64,000 bases of DNA from positions 1,550,001 to 1,614,000 of the forward strand of contig NZ_JADBEB010000001.1 in assembly GCF_014874095.1 (NCBI RefSeq), in the 5' to 3' direction. Position 1 is the stretch's first letter; each line of letters starts with the position of its first letter. Both the position numbers and the translations under genes were made by a program. Positions 17,621 through 25,744 of this stretch are shown here, one piece after another. Origin of the DNA: Plantactinospora soyae. Its GTDB lineage: Bacteria; Actinomycetota; Actinomycetes; Mycobacteriales; Micromonosporaceae. Under the pieces are notes generated by a model. It searched no databases, was not told where the DNA came from, and worked only from the letters and a program-made list of their open reading frames with translations.

Positions 17621-18799
17621 TCAGGCCCGACGCCGCCAGGCCGGCCGTTCCCCGTTGGTGAACCAGCGCAGCAGCCACTCGGCCGGGCCATGGCCGTGCC
17701 GCTCCAGCCACCAGCGACTGATCACGACCTGGCCGGCGAAGATGGCGAAGGCGAAGAGCACCATCTCCAGCGGTGACACCTGACCGACCAGGCCGAAGCC
17801 CACGCCGGTGAAGATCAGCAGCGTGGCCACCGACTGGCCGAGGTAGTTCGACAGCGCCATCTTGCCGGCCGGGGCCAGCGTCGAGCCGAGCCGCCGGCCC
17901 CGGACGCTGTGCACGATCCGGATCAGGGTCGCGGCGTACGCGGCGGCGAGGAGCGGGGCGGTCATCGCGCTGACGAGTACGGCGGAGGTGTTGCCGTTCG
18001 CGCCGGACGAGGCGTAGACGGCGCCGCCGACGATCCCGACCGGGAAGCCGACGAGCTGGACGATCCGCAGCCACGACTCCCGCCCGGTCAGCCCGACCAG
18101 CACCCCGCGACGGGCGGCGACCATGCCGAGCAGGAACATCGCCAGCGTGGTCGGCCCCTGCATGGTCAACTGCGAGAGGCTGTAGAGCGGCAGGATCGCG
18201 ATGTGCTCGTGGACGACCGACCCGAATCCGCCGGCCAGGTTCGCGGTGCTCTCCTGCGCGGCGGCGATCTGGCTGGCGTGGTCGAAGTAGCTCGACGTGT
18301 CCAGGAACAGGATGCTCGAACCCATGCTGAGCAGCAGGTAGCCGTAGAGCCCGGCGGCGACGATCAGCGCGGTACGGTCGCGTACCCCGCGCATCGCCAG
18401 CAGGATCGCGCCGAGCAGGGCGTACACGGTCAGGATGTCGCCGCTGATCAGGAAGACCATGTTCACCGCGCCGAGCGCGAACAGGCCGAGCAGCCGGCGG
18501 ACCATCCGGGGCTTGAAAGCGGCGCCGGCCCGAGCCGCCGCCTGGGTCTGGAGGATGAAGCTGTACCCGAACATGAACGAGAACAGCAGGTAGAACTTCA
18601 TTCCGAAGAACGTGGAGCTGAGCCAGCGCACCGCGTCGTCGAGCCAGGAGTCGTACGCCGGGTCGGTGACGGTCATGCTGAAGCCGGTGGCGGCGAAGGT
18701 GATGTTGACGACGAGGATGCCGAGCAGCGCGAACGCGCGCAGTGCGTCGAGATCGTGGATCCGGGTCCGGGGGGCCGTTCTGGCGGTATCTGCGGTCAC
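17621..18799 (-). CDS. DUF418 (YeiB-like) multi-pass membrane protein
   Basis: The protein has 392 residues with about nine or ten predicted membrane helices. It begins RIHDLDALRAFALLGILVVN, the hallmark of the DUF418/YeiB family, and has the family segments FFGMKFYLLFSFMFGYSF and, near the C-terminus, LSNYLGQSV and the C-terminal DUF418 part (GPAEWLLRWFTNGERP). YeiB-like proteins are distantly related to acyltransferase-3 membrane enzymes; substrate and reaction are unknown. It is separated from the upstream SDR gene by a terminator, so it is probably transcribed independently. Confidence 0.9.
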   Translation of the reverse strand: MTADTARTAPRTRIHDLDALRAFALLGILVVNITFAATGFSMTVTDPAYDSWLDDAVRWLSSTFFGMKFYLLFSFMFGYSFILQTQAAARAGAAFKPRMVRRLLGLFALGAVNMVFLISGDILTVYALLGAILLAMRGVRDRTALIVAAGLYGYLLLSMGSSILFLDTSSYFDHASQIAAAQESTANLAGGFGSVVHEHIAILPLYSLSQLTMQGPTTLAMFLLGMVAARRGVLVGLTGRESWLRIVQLVGFPVGIVGGAVYASSGANGNTSAVLVSAMTAPLLAAAYAATLIRIVHSVRGRRLGSTLAPAGKMALSNYLGQSVATLLIFTGVGFGLVGQVSPLEMVLFAFAIFAGQVVISRWWLERHGHGPAEWLLRWFTNGERPAWRRRA

Positions 18800-18917
18800 C
18801 AGTCGAGCACACCAGGAGACCAGCCCCTGGTCAGGAGGGCTAGCCCGTGGCCGGGGGTGGTGCTATGTCCACCCCCGGCGGGGGACACGCTCCCGAGGGG
18901 CGCGCCGCGCAGGTGTT

Positions 18918-18965
18918 AGGAAGGGCCCCTTCTTATACAAAAAGCGATAAGAAGGGGCCCTTCCT
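18918..18965. terminator. Hairpin terminator, copy 2 of the dispersed repeat
   Basis: A perfect 19-bp inverted repeat (AGGAAGGGCCCCTTCTTAT and its complement) flanks a 10-nt AT-rich loop. The inner 16 bp match the copy at 11981-12026. It lies 6 bp past the stop of the SDR gene, ending the 24.4-19.0 kb group. Confidence 0.88.
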
Positions 18966-18971
18966 TGCATC

Positions 18972-19739
18972 TCAGTAGGTGACGTGCTTGCCGCCGTCGA
19001 CGATGATCGCCTCGCCGGTGACCATGTCCATCTGGAGGAGGCCGAGGACGGCCTGGGCGACGTGTTCCGGGTCGGCGGTGCGGTGCAGGGGAACCGTTTC
19101 GCGTTCTCGGGCGGCGCGTTCGGCGAAGCCCGCCTCGCCGTGCAGGCCGGGCTGCCAGCGGGTGTGCGCGACGGTGCCGGGCGCCACCGCGTTGACCCGT
19201 ACCTCCGGGGCGAGCGCCAACGCGAGGTTGCGGGTGAGCTGGAGCATCGCCGCCTTGCTCACCCCGTACGCGATCGAGGAGCCGCCGGCCCGGTAGCCGG
19301 AGATCGACGAGATGTTCACGACCGCGCCACCTGCGGCGCGCAGTGCGGGGGCGAAGGCGCGGGCGCAGTGGAAGGCGCCGAGCAGGTTGACGTCCAGGAT
19401 GTCGTGCCAGATCTGGTCGGTGAGGCCGTCCAGGTCGGCGTGCTCCACCGCCTGGGTGCCACCGGCGTTGTTGACCAGGATGTCGACCCGGCCGAACGTG
19501 GCCAGGACCCGGTCGGCCATCGCCCGTACCTGGAGATCGTCGGCCACGTCGGCGGCGAGCGCCCGGGACCGGCCGGCCCACTCCCGGGCCTGCGCGGCGG
19601 TCTCCTCGGCCTCGGCCTGCGACCGGTTGAAGTTGACCACCACGCCGTCCGCCCCGGACCGGGCCAGGGCCAGGCTGACCGCGCGGCCGATTCCGGTACC
19701 GCCGCCGGTCACCACCGCGACGGTCTTGTCGAGGTTCAT
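18972..19739 (-). CDS. SDR family NAD(P)-dependent oxidoreductase
   Basis: This 255-residue classical short-chain dehydrogenase has a TGGGTGIG cofactor motif, NNAG at about residue 90, the catalytic Ser of ISSISG, and YGVSK as the active-site Tyr/Lys. PG at VNAVAPG and the C-terminal GEAIIVDGG complete the pattern. Its ATG overlaps the stop of the transporter gene (ATGA), so it is translationally coupled and works in the same pathway, probably oxidising a hydroxy group of the imported or processed compound. The substrate cannot be read from sequence. Confidence 0.92.
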   Translation of the reverse strand: MNLDKTVAVVTGGGTGIGRAVSLALARSGADGVVVNFNRSQAEAEETAAQAREWAGRSRALAADVADDLQVRAMADRVLATFGRVDILVNNAGGTQAVEHADLDGLTDQIWHDILDVNLLGAFHCARAFAPALRAAGGAVVNISSISGYRAGGSSIAYGVSKAAMLQLTRNLALALAPEVRVNAVAPGTVAHTRWQPGLHGEAGFAERAARERETVPLHRTADPEHVAQAVLGLLQMDMVTGEAIIVDGGKHVTY

Positions 19740-21208
19740 CGCACGGTCTCCACCGGGGTCGCCGCCGTCTTGTCCGGCGGCGGTTCCTCCTGGTACGCGT
19801 GGACGGCGTTGATGTCCATCGTCCGGGTCTCCCGGGCGGCCAGGAAGGCGACCAGGGAGATCGCCGCGGTGAAGATGATCCAGAGTGCGACCAGCCAGGG
19901 TGAGCCGTCCGCCGTGCTGAGTAGTGCCGCCGCGACGAGTGGGGAGAAGCCGGAGATGGCGGCACCGATCTCCCGGGAGGCGGCGAATCCGGTGTACCGC
20001 ACCCCGGCCCCGAACAACTCCGCGTAGAACGCCGGCTGTACGGCGATCATCGGCGCGAACCCGATGCCACCGGCGATGATCAGCGCCAGCCAGATCAGTA
20101 CGGTCGCCTCGGAGTTGAGCAGCCAGAAGAACGGGAACGCGAAGGCGGCGGTGAAGACCACGCTGAACACGTTGAGCGGTTTACGGCCGATCCGGTCCGA
20201 CAGCGCCCCGTAGATCGGCTGCACCGCGATCACCACCAGGCCCATCAGAATGACGCCGGTCAGCGCGACCCAGCGGGGCCGGTCGAGTTCGTTGGTCAGG
20301 TAGGCGACGCTGAAGGTGGCGAAGATGTAGACGATCGCGGTGTCGCAGATGTGCGCGCCGATCCCGACCAGGAAGTTGCGCGGGTACATCTTCAGGGTGT
20401 CCAGGATCGGTGTCTGGACGACGGTACGGCTGCGTGCCATCCGGGTGAACACCGGCGACTCGGTCACCCGGAGTCGTACGTAGATGGTCACGAAGATCAT
20501 CGCGAAGCTGGCCAGGAACGGAATCCGCCAGCCCCAGGATTCGAGCTGGTCGTCCGGCAACATCCCGACCAGCAGGAACGACACGGTGCCGAGCACCAGA
20601 CCGATCTGCACCCCGGTCTGGGCGTACGACGCGTAGTAGCCACGCCGGTGCGCGGGCGCGTGCTCGGCGAGCAGGGTCGACGCGCCCCCGAACTCGGCTC
20701 CGGCACCCAGCCCCTGGCAGATCCGCATCAGTACCAGCAGGATCGGCGCCCAGACCCCGATCTGGTCGTACGTCGGCAGCAGCCCGATCAGGCCGGTGGC
20801 GATGCCCATCACCAGGGTGGTGATGATCAGTGTGGAGCGGCGGCCGATCCGGTCACCGAGCCGGCCGAAGAAGAACCCGCCGACCGGCCGGAACAGGAAC
20901 GCCACCCCGAAGGTGGCGAACGCGATCAGCGTGCCGACCGCCGGGTCGGCGTCCGGGAAGAAGATGTCGTCGAAGACCAGCGCGGCGGCGGTGCCGTAGA
21001 TGAAGAAGTCGTACCACTCCAGTGCGGTGCCGACCAGGGAGGCCGACACGACCCGGCGGAGTTCGGCGGGTGGGGTGGGCTGCGGTTCGGTGTCGGCCTT
21101 CGGATCGGTGTCGGCCTTTGGATCGGTGTCGGCCTTTGCGGCGGTGTCGGTCGGCGTCGGGGTGATCTCGGGCTCAGGCGGGGGCGGGGGGTCCACCGGC
21201 TGTGTCAT
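19736..21208 (-). CDS. MFS transporter, metabolite:H+ symporter (MHS) type
   Basis: This 490-residue, 12-helix transporter carries the MHS signatures ASLVGTALEWYDFFIYGTAAAL and GGFFFGRLGDRIGRRSTL, plus the second-half motif LSDRIGRKP. MHS carriers import carboxylates and compatible solutes (shikimate, citrate, proline/betaine, dicarboxylates). The first 55 residues are a proline- and Asp-rich cytoplasmic extension containing the repeat KADTDP three times, encoded by 18-bp DNA repeats near 21095-21140. The ATG start has GAGGAG 7 nt upstream even though it lies 35 nt inside the preceding gene. With Ldh2, SDR and dehydratase nearby, a hydroxy-acid or hydroxy-amino-acid substrate is likely. Confidence 0.9.
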   Translation of the reverse strand: MTQPVDPPPPPEPEITPTPTDTAAKADTDPKADTDPKADTEPQPTPPAELRRVVSASLVGTALEWYDFFIYGTAAALVFDDIFFPDADPAVGTLIAFATFGVAFLFRPVGGFFFGRLGDRIGRRSTLIITTLVMGIATGLIGLLPTYDQIGVWAPILLVLMRICQGLGAGAEFGGASTLLAEHAPAHRRGYYASYAQTGVQIGLVLGTVSFLLVGMLPDDQLESWGWRIPFLASFAMIFVTIYVRLRVTESPVFTRMARSRTVVQTPILDTLKMYPRNFLVGIGAHICDTAIVYIFATFSVAYLTNELDRPRWVALTGVILMGLVVIAVQPIYGALSDRIGRKPLNVFSVVFTAAFAFPFFWLLNSEATVLIWLALIIAGGIGFAPMIAVQPAFYAELFGAGVRYTGFAASREIGAAISGFSPLVAAALLSTADGSPWLVALWIIFTAAISLVAFLAARETRTMDINAVHAYQEEPPPDKTAATPVETVR

Positions 21209-22502
21209 CAGGATTCTCCTCGGACGAGGGCGCCGCGTCGTCGGCGCGGCTCCGGGGTGGGGGTGAGAGGGGGGTCTCGACGGAAGGCGGCGGCTCGGGG
21301 GTACCGGTCGGACCGGCCGGCGCCGGACCGCCGGGCAGCGCGGTCAACTCCCGCCAGGTCGTCGGGGCGAGCGTGATCCCGTCCCGGATCCGGGCGGCGC
21401 GGGTCCGCGCCTCCTTCTCGCCGGGCACCAGTACGCCGTCCGGGCCGGGGTCGTTGTCGACGGCGGGCGCGGTGTCGGCCAGCAGCCGGCAGAACTCTTC
21501 GGACCGGGCCCGGAACTCGGACACCGGCAGGAAGGTCCCGATGTCGATGGCGATCAGTACGGTTCCGTTGGTGTTGTCGTAGCCGGGCAGGCTGGAGACT
21601 CCGGCGCCGGAGAGCAACCCGCCGACGATCTCGATCAGCACGCTCAGGCCGTAGCCCTTGTGCTGGCCGAAGGGGAGCAGGGCCCCGCCGTGGTAGAAGT
21701 CGCCCGGGTCGGTGGAGTCGTGACCGTCGACGTCGACCAGGAGACCGGTGCCGACCCGCTCCCGGCGGGCCATCGAGAGCGCCAGCTTGCCCTCGGCGAT
21801 CGCGGAGGTGGCGAAGTCGAGCACCACGGGCGGGTTGTCGGTGGCTCGTGGGGCGGCCCAGGCCAACGGATTGGTGCCAAGTCGGCGCTCCCGGCCGCCG
21901 TACGGGGCGACGGTGGAGTTGATGTTGCAGAAGGCGAGCCCGACGGTCTCCGTCTCGGCCAGCAGTTGCACGTACTCGCCGAGTCGGCCGATGTGGTTGC
22001 AGTTGCCGATGGTGACCACGCCGACGCCGTACTCGCCGGAGAGTCGCCGGGCCTCGTCGACCGCCAGCCGGGCGGCGAGCTGCCCGAACCCGCCCCGCCC
22101 GTCGACGACCGCGGTGGCCCGGTGACGGTGCCGGAGTACGGGTTCGACGGTCGGATCGATCATGCCGGCCTGTACCGCGTCGACGTAGGGGACGAGTCGG
22201 CGTACCCCGTGTGAGTCGTGCCCGACGAGGTCGGATTCCACCAGGGAGACCGCCACCGCGTGTGCGGTGGGCTCCGGCGTACCGGCGGTGCCGAGGATCC
22301 GCGCGGCAATGACCACCAGCTCCTCGGCCGGTACGGCGTCCGGAACCGGGACGTCGTCCGGCTCGCCGCTGCCGGCTGCCGCCGCTCCCGCTCCGGATCC
22401 GGCCGGCGCCCGGCTGTTCGGCACGGTCGACCAGGACGGGATGCCCGGTGGCACCGGGCTCGTGTCGTCTCCGGTCCGAATCGAATCCTCGCCGCGCGCC
22501 AT
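21174..22502 (-). CDS. Ldh2-family malate/L-lactate/ureidoglycolate-type dehydrogenase
   Basis: The protein has about 442 residues, longer than the usual 330-360. The Ldh2/MDG2 domain spans about 55-400: SLVESDLVGHDSHGVRRL with the HDSHG motif, GVGVVTIGNCNHIGRLGEY, NINSTVAPYGGRERRLGTNPLAWAAP and PFGQHKGYGLSVLIEI. These enzymes oxidise 2-hydroxy acids with NAD(P). The N-terminal 50 and C-terminal 45 residues are Pro/Ser/Gly-rich and look disordered, which is odd for the family. ATG at 22502 has GAGGAG 8 nt upstream; the in-frame GTG at 22511 does not fit. A perfect palindrome lies just upstream, so it probably heads the transcript regulated by the IclR protein. Confidence 0.88.
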   Translation of the reverse strand: MARGEDSIRTGDDTSPVPPGIPSWSTVPNSRAPAGSGAGAAAAGSGEPDDVPVPDAVPAEELVVIAARILGTAGTPEPTAHAVAVSLVESDLVGHDSHGVRRLVPYVDAVQAGMIDPTVEPVLRHRHRATAVVDGRGGFGQLAARLAVDEARRLSGEYGVGVVTIGNCNHIGRLGEYVQLLAETETVGLAFCNINSTVAPYGGRERRLGTNPLAWAAPRATDNPPVVLDFATSAIAEGKLALSMARRERVGTGLLVDVDGHDSTDPGDFYHGGALLPFGQHKGYGLSVLIEIVGGLLSGAGVSSLPGYDNTNGTVLIAIDIGTFLPVSEFRARSEEFCRLLADTAPAVDNDPGPDGVLVPGEKEARTRAARIRDGITLAPTTWRELTALPGGPAPAGPTGTPEPPPSVETPLSPPPRSRADDAAPSSEENPDDTAGGPPAPA

Positions 22503-22526
22503 CCGGTTCACTCCTCAGGAGACGGT

Positions 22527-22552
22527 CGTTCCGTCATACGGAACGTCGTTCC
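22527..22552. promoter_or_regulatory. IclR-type operator with three half-sites
   Basis: A perfect inverted repeat CGTTCCGT-CAT-ACGGAACG occupies 22527-22545, and a further direct half-site CGTTCC lies at 22547-22552. GGAAC/GTTCC palindromes are typical of IclR-family operators, and an IclR gene lies directly upstream. The site is 25 bp from the dehydrogenase start, where binding would control transcription of the dehydrogenase-transporter-SDR genes. Confidence 0.75.
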
Positions 22553-22642
22553 ACAGTAACCTTCGTCACAGTCTGACCCCTGTGGCCGGACGACGCAACC
22601 TGCCGGAAACAATTGGCGAATCGAAAACCAGGCGAGCGGGGA

Positions 22643-23401
22643 TCAGGTCGAGCGGGCGCCGAGGGCTCGGGAGACCTGGGCCGCAGCCTCCAGCACCTGC
22701 CGGCCCACCTCGTCCGCCGGCTGGTCGGCCGCCTCGTAACTGAGCGTCGCCGCGCTCACCCCGCCGATCACGTGACCCGCGTGGTCGTACACCGCCGCTC
22801 CGGTGGCGGAGACACCCGGCTCGTTCTCCTCGTGGTCCTCGGCCCAGCCCCGGGACCGGACCGTGGCGAGTTCGGCCAGCAGGCGCCGGACCTCGACGAC
22901 GGTTCCCGGGGTGTGCCGGCGCAGGCCGGTCCGCTCCGCCAGGGCGACCACCCGGGCGTCGTCCAGCGTCGCCAGGACCGCCTTACCGATCGACGTACTG
23001 TGCAGGTCGAGGCTCATCCCGACCCGGGAGGCGAGCTGGTACGGCTTGCCGGCCTCCACTTTGGCCACGTACACCGCCTCGTCGCCGGAGAGCAGCGCCA
23101 GGTGGACCGTCCGACCGGTCCGGCGCTGCAACTCCTCCAACTGCGGGCGTACCTGGGCCGGCAGGTCCAGCCGCTGCATCACCCGGCCGGCCAGCGCGAG
23201 CATCCGGGGACCGGTGAAGTAGTCCCCCGTACCGCCGGGCCGGGCCAGTCCCCGCTCCACCATCACCTGGAGAATCCGGTGCACGGTGGCCTTCGGCAGG
23301 TTCGTCGCCGCCGCGATGTCGGCCAGTCGGCTGTGTTCGACCAGTGCCTCCAGCACATCGAACGTCTTGTCCGAGGCGCTCGCACCGATCCGGTCAGCCA
23401 T
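22643..23401 (-). CDS. IclR-family transcriptional regulator
   Basis: The protein has 252 residues. A winged helix-turn-helix (KTFDVLEALVEHSRLADIAAATNLPKATVHRILQVM, about 11-48) is followed by an IclR effector domain (LDLPAQVRPQLEELQRRTGRTVHLAL, STSIGKAVLA, GVSATGAAVYD). It probably senses an intermediate of the neighbouring catabolic pathway and binds the GTTCC/GGAAC palindrome at 22527-22545. It lies between the dehydratase gene upstream and the dehydrogenase gene downstream, all on the minus strand. Confidence 0.92.
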   Translation of the reverse strand: MADRIGASASDKTFDVLEALVEHSRLADIAAATNLPKATVHRILQVMVERGLARPGGTGDYFTGPRMLALAGRVMQRLDLPAQVRPQLEELQRRTGRTVHLALLSGDEAVYVAKVEAGKPYQLASRVGMSLDLHSTSIGKAVLATLDDARVVALAERTGLRRHTPGTVVEVRRLLAELATVRSRGWAEDHEENEPGVSATGAAVYDHAGHVIGGVSAATLSYEAADQPADEVGRQVLEAAAQVSRALGARST

Positions 23402-23455
23402 GGTTCCAATGTAGGGAATGCGCCCGGCCGACCCGATCCGCCGGCTGCCGCACCG

Positions 23456-24436
23456 TCATCGCGGGGCGGATCCGGTGGCGACGGTGCCGGACCCGGTGAC
23501 CGCCGCCGCGAGTACGGCCGGATCGACGTTTCCACCGGTCACGACCGCCACCGTACGCCCGGCGGGCAGCTCGGCGGCGTGGAACATCCGGGCCGCGGTG
23601 GCCACCGCGCCACTCGGCTCGACCACCAGCCTGGCCTCCCGGATCAGCCGGGTGGTCGCCGCTCCGATCTCGTCCTCGCTGACCGTCACGATGCCATCCA
23701 GCCGCTCCCGCAGATGCGCGAAGGTCAGCGCGGACAGGTTCGTCCGCAGCCCGTCCGCGCTGGTCCGGTAGGTGCGGGCCGGGTCCCAGATCAACAACTC
23801 TCCGCTGGCCAGCGACTCCTGGGCGTCGGCGGCGAGCGCCGGCTCGACCCCGACGACCCTCGTGCTCGGGCGGATCGCCTTGACCGCCGTGGCGACGCCG
23901 GAGGCGAGTCCGCCCCCGCCGATCGGCACCAGCACGACGTCGACCTCGGGCAGGTCCTCCAGCACCTCGATTCCGATCGAGCCCTGACCGGCGATGATCC
24001 GCCGGTCGTCGAAGGGCGGGATCAGCGTCCGGCCCTGCTCGGCGGCGATCGCCTGGGCCACGGTCAGCCGATCGGCCGGCGGCACCATCCGTACCTCGGC
24101 GCCCAGCGCGCGTACCTGGTCGACCTTGGTCGCCGGGGCGCCGTCCGGGATCACCACCGTGCAGGACACCCCCAGGGCCCGGGCGGCGTAGGCGAGCGCC
24201 TGACCGTGGTTTCCGGACGAGTGCGTGACCACCCCTCGGGCGCGTCGCGCGGGATCGAGCCGGGCCACCGCGTGGGTCGCGCCGCGCAGCTTGAACGAGC
24301 CGACCGGTTGCAGGCTCTCCGGCTTCAGCCAGAGCTGGTCGTCCCAGCGACACGGCAGCAACGGGGTACGCAGCACCACGCCGGCCAGGTCGGTCAGCGC
24401 GGCCCGGATGTCGTCGACGGTAACTAGAGCCTCCAC
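23456..24436 (-). CDS. Threonine/serine dehydratase or serine racemase-like PLP enzyme
   Basis: This 326-residue fold-type II PLP enzyme has the lysine of PVGSFKLRGA as Schiff base (K48), SSGNHGQALAYAA for substrate/cofactor binding, and the glycine loop IGGGGLASG that holds the phosphate. It lacks the C-terminal ACT-like regulatory domain of biosynthetic IlvA, so it is catabolic TdcB-like, a serine racemase or a 3-hydroxyaspartate dehydratase; these cannot be separated by eye. It lies 54 bp upstream of the IclR gene. Context suggests deamination of a hydroxy amino acid whose product the Ldh2 and SDR enzymes handle. Confidence 0.88.
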   Translation of the reverse strand: MEALVTVDDIRAALTDLAGVVLRTPLLPCRWDDQLWLKPESLQPVGSFKLRGATHAVARLDPARRARGVVTHSSGNHGQALAYAARALGVSCTVVIPDGAPATKVDQVRALGAEVRMVPPADRLTVAQAIAAEQGRTLIPPFDDRRIIAGQGSIGIEVLEDLPEVDVVLVPIGGGGLASGVATAVKAIRPSTRVVGVEPALAADAQESLASGELLIWDPARTYRTSADGLRTNLSALTFAHLRERLDGIVTVSEDEIGAATTRLIREARLVVEPSGAVATAARMFHAAELPAGRTVAVVTGGNVDPAVLAAAVTGSGTVATGSAPR

Positions 24437-24693
24437 CCGGCCATCCTGCCACTCGACGGATGGACCGACGCCGGGAGCCGTCCGGGCGGTCCGGTGGGGC
24501 TGGAGCTGGCCGTGCCGTCGCAGCCGGCCGCGTTGAACGCCGGTGACCGGGCCGCCCGGGGCCCGCCGGACCGCTTCGACCGGAGATCGCGGACCGGTGC
24601 CGGACCGGCGCGAAGATACCCATCTCTACCGGGATCAATAGCGCCAAAGCCTAGTATTTCTCGAAGGCCCCGAAGAACGACACGAGGATCGCG

Positions 24694-25710
24694 ATGAGCA
24701 GGCCCGACCAGCCCGGCGAGGAGCCGCACCAGACCGGTGCCGGCTCCGGCGGGCCGCCGACGGGCGAGGACCGGCCGGAGTACCCGCCGGCACCGGCCGA
24801 GCGACCCTGGGACTGGGCGATCGACCCGGCACCCCCGGAGGGCCCGAGCCAGCAGCCGGTGCCGGATCCGGCGGCGGGCCGGACGGTGGACGAGATCCCC
24901 GACCCGCTTCCGCCGGGCGTCGGCGCACCACCCCCGTCGACCCTCGGCACGCCCGCGCCACCCGGCCCCGCCCCGGGCCCGCCGACGGCGCCACCGCCGG
25001 ACTGGTCCACCCCGGACACCCCGGCCAACACGCCGCCACTGGGCGGGTACCCGGGCTCACCGCAGTGGCCCGGCCCGCCCGTCGCGCCCGGCCCACCCGG
25101 CCCACCGGTGCAGAGCGGTCCGGCCCCGGGCCCGCAGCCACCCGGCCCCGCCACACCGGCCCCGAATCCCGCCCGCTCGACCGACCGACGATGGTGGTTC
25201 GTGCTCGGCATCGTCGCCGCGCTGCTCTCCTGCTGCTGCGTTGCCGCCGCCGTGATCGCGCTGGCCTGGGGACCGGACTTCTACACCGGGCTGCGCGAGC
25301 GGGAGCGGCGGATCGTCGGGCTGAACCAGCCGATCCGGGACGGCGATCTCGAATTCCGGGTACGGCAACTGCGGTGCGGGCTGACCGAGGTGGGTGATCC
25401 ACTGGTCAGCCAGCTCGCCCTGGGGCAGTTCTGCGTGGTCGACCTGACGGTACGGAACCTGGGCGCACGGCCGGCGGTCTTCCACGACAACCTGCAGATC
25501 GCGTACGGGCCGGCGGGCCAGCGGTTCGGGGTGGACAGCACGGCGGGGCTGCTCGCCAACGCCGACCAGCGCGCCTTCCTCGACGTGATCAACCCCGGAA
25601 ACCGGGTGACCGGGGCGATCGTCTACGACATCCCGCCCGACGCCCGGATCGTCCGGCTGCGGCTGCACGGCTCGGCGACCTCAGCCGGGGTACAGATCCG
25701 GACCGGCTGA
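24694..25710 (+). CDS. Proline-rich membrane-anchored DUF4352 protein
   Basis: The protein has 338 residues. About 165 residues of Pro/Gly-rich, probably disordered cytoplasmic sequence precede one membrane helix (WWFVLGIVAALLSCCCVAAAVIALAW, note the CCC), then an extracellular DUF4352 domain (about 210-335) with IRDGDLEFRVRQLRCG, CVVDLTVRNLGARPAVF and the C-terminal VYDIPPDARIVRLRL. DUF4352 proteins have an immunoglobulin-like telokin fold and often act as immunoprotective or surface lipoproteins; no specific function is established. The gene stands alone, divergent from the dehydratase gene, with a possible -10 (TAGTAT) near 24652. Confidence 0.85.
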   Translation: MSRPDQPGEEPHQTGAGSGGPPTGEDRPEYPPAPAERPWDWAIDPAPPEGPSQQPVPDPAAGRTVDEIPDPLPPGVGAPPPSTLGTPAPPGPAPGPPTAPPPDWSTPDTPANTPPLGGYPGSPQWPGPPVAPGPPGPPVQSGPAPGPQPPGPATPAPNPARSTDRRWWFVLGIVAALLSCCCVAAAVIALAWGPDFYTGLRERERRIVGLNQPIRDGDLEFRVRQLRCGLTEVGDPLVSQLALGQFCVVDLTVRNLGARPAVFHDNLQIAYGPAGQRFGVDSTAGLLANADQRAFLDVINPGNRVTGAIVYDIPPDARIVRLRLHGSATSAGVQIRTG

Positions 25711-25744
25711 GAGCGGGGCAGCCCGGGCGGCGGGCGGCGCTTGA

